A stretch of DNA of 64,000 bases from an uncultured Eubacteriales bacterium (lineage in GTDB: Bacteria; Bacillota; Clostridia; Oscillospirales; CAG-272). The notes under the pieces are model-generated. The model was not told where the DNA came from. It ran no database searches and was given only the letters and a program-made list of their open reading frames with translations. Of the stretch, positions 62,913-64,000 are shown in pieces. Every line of letters starts with the position of its first letter. Positions within the stretch are counted from its first letter, which is position 1. The position numbers and the translations under genes are program-made. Location of the stretch: positions 38,444 through 102,443 of the forward strand of contig URDX01000006.1 in assembly GCA_900546695.1 (NCBI GenBank), written 5' to 3'.

Positions 62913-63875
62913 TCAGGTATTCGGGTCGCCGTCGCAGCATGCGTCGATGCGCGGTGCGGGGCGGGGCTCCTTTGCGGGCTTTGTGACATCGCCTATACCT
63001 GCGGTCTCTGAGAACACAACGTTATGTTTTACAGCCTCTACCGCATCGGTGGGGATGATTATCTTAGATGCCTTACCGTCTGCCATACGGACAAGCGCCT
63101 CATACTTTTTCAGCTCGAGAATAGCTGCATCCGCACCCGCCTCTCGCAGCTCGCGGATACCGTCCGCCTCTGCCTTCTTTGCGAGATAGATAGCCTTAGC
63201 CTCGCCCTCTGCGCGGGCAATGCGCGCGTCGCGCTCACCCTCTGCGGCGAGTATCATAGCCTGCTTGTCGCCCTCTGCTCTCGTAATGGCGGCGTCCTTG
63301 TGTCCCTCTGCCTGGAGCAGCGTTTCACGACGGTCGCGCTCAGCCTTCATCTGCTTCTCCATCGCCATCTGAATTTCCTTCGGCGGGATGATGTTCTTGA
63401 GCTCAACACGGCTGACCTTAATACCCCATTGGTCGGTCGCCTCGTCAAGTATCTCGGTCATCTTGCCGTTGATGGTGTCGCGGCTGGTCAGCGTTCCGTC
63501 AAGCTCGAGCTCGCCGACGATGTTTCGGAGCGTCGTTGCCGCAAGGTTTTCAAGCGCGCTGATAGGATTGACCGCCCCGTAGGTGTACAGCTTGGAGTCA
63601 AAGACCTTGAAGTAAACGACGGTGTCTATCTGCATGGTTACGTTATCCTTTGTGATAACGGGCTGCGGAGGAGAATCGAGCACCTGCTCCTTGAGCGTTA
63701 TCTTCTTGGCAATGCGCTCAATGAACGGGATAAGCACGTGAAATCCCGCGCTCCATGTCGTCTTGTACTTACCGAGAAATTCGATAACATACTCATGTGC
63801 CTGCGGAACTATCTTCATGTTCGCAAGGATGAAAAGAACCACGAGCACGGCAATAATAATAGGCAGATATTCCAT
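62913..63875 (-). CDS. SPFH/band-7 (stomatin-like) membrane protein
   Basis: A 320-residue protein with one N-terminal membrane helix (about residues 5-19), then the SPFH domain (VPQAHEYVIEFLGKYKTTWSAGFHVLIPFIERIAKK, SPPQPVITKDNVTMQIDTVVYFKV) and a long charged coiled coil (AEGHKDAAITRAEGDKQAMILAAEGERDARI). This is the QmcA/stomatin class, which forms oligomeric cages in membrane microdomains and often has an NfeD partner; such a gene could lie beyond 64,000. It is not related closely to the soluble SPFH protein at 50748. Confidence 0.92.
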   Translation of the reverse strand: MEYLPIIIAVLVVLFILANMKIVPQAHEYVIEFLGKYKTTWSAGFHVLIPFIERIAKKITLKEQVLDSPPQPVITKDNVTMQIDTVVYFKVFDSKLYTYGAVNPISALENLAATTLRNIVGELELDGTLTSRDTINGKMTEILDEATDQWGIKVSRVELKNIIPPKEIQMAMEKQMKAERDRRETLLQAEGHKDAAITRAEGDKQAMILAAEGERDARIARAEGEAKAIYLAKKAEADGIRELREAGADAAILELKKYEALVRMADGKASKIIIPTDAVEAVKHNVVFSETAGIGDVTKPAKEPRPAPRIDACCDGDPNT

Positions 63876-63903
63876 ATCTGTACCCCCTTAATTTGATACC
63901 TCT

Positions 63904-63932
63904 ATAATACCACAAATCCCCCAACATTTCAA
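63904..63932 (-). promoter_or_regulatory. Promoter of the stomatin-like gene
   Basis: On the minus strand TTGAAA (63927-63932), 17 bp, TATTAT (63904-63909), about 30 nt before the ATG. Confidence 0.55.
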
Positions 63933-63936
63933 TAGC

Positions 63937-64000
63937 CGGGGAGGCTAAAAAAGCGCAGACCGAAAAAGCTCTCGGGGAGGCTAAAAAAGCGCAGACCGAA
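63937..64000. repeat. 36-bp tandem repeat running off the window
   Basis: GGGGAGGCTAAAAAAGCGCA starts at 63938 and again 36 bp later, with identical following sequence up to the window edge, about 1.7 copies visible. The period is twelve codons, open on both strands, but only a stub is in view. Confidence 0.7.

Noticed and set aside
1..64000. CRISPR array, rRNA genes or intact insertion sequence
   Set aside because: No regularly spaced identical repeats with unique spacers, no rRNA-like sequence and no transposase frame were seen.

Overview
The window reads as chromosome from an anaerobic, GC-rich member of the Clostridia (Bacillota), probably a gut commensal. The basis is a FeoA-FeoB fusion, two DUF1836 regulators, pyruvate phosphate dikinase, a DUF1700/DUF4097 pair, rhamnose and fucose enzymes, consensus sigma-A promoters (TTGACA-17-TATAAT occurs repeatedly) and AGGAGG-type ribosome binding sites. 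I cannot assign a genus from sequence alone.

Layout. 0-9.5 kb: a cut-off trmB, the DUF1700-DUF4097 membrane pair, rarA and dxs (dxs with a repetitive tail), an orphan FkbH-acyl carrier protein pair and a DUF1836 regulator. 9.6-15 kb: uvrA and uvrB, next to a 17-bp minisatellite. 15-19.3 kb: a bile-salt-hydrolase-like gene remnant, then GT2, xpt and an ABC exporter. 19.5-25 kb: metal handling, with an HMA chaperone, a P-type ATPase and an ArsR repressor under one promoter with an operator-like palindrome, followed by feoAB. 25-38 kb: a ComEC-type hydrolase, GH95 alpha-fucosidase, a ferric-type ABC importer, an aldo/keto reductase and rhaBA. 38-43.3 kb: mutS2, prs and a SIS isomerase-like gene. 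53.3-64 kb: tRNA-Pro, ogt, regulators and gene fragments, ppdK, pth, an ABC exporter and a stomatin-like protein.

The striking region is 43.8-53.0 kb, visibly AT-richer than its surroundings. It holds a minus-strand operon: an SPFH protein, a membrane/TPR/DUF6273 protein, two zinc-ribbon TIR membrane proteins and a small P-loop protein. Directly upstream lies a 240-bp segment bounded by a perfect 22-bp inverted repeat, with a tyrosine recombinase gene immediately beyond. The segment carries a strong promoter with an extended -10 and a two-way terminator. In the orientation sequenced, the promoter points away from the operon into a terminator, and the operon's ribosome binding site is buried in a 19-bp perfect hairpin. 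Inversion would aim the promoter at the operon and also swap out the hairpin half that masks the ribosome binding site. I read this as a phase-variable (ON/OFF) switch for a TIR-based, membrane-tethered system, possibly defence or envelope stress, caught in the OFF state. The switch architecture is visible in the sequence; the biological role is inference.
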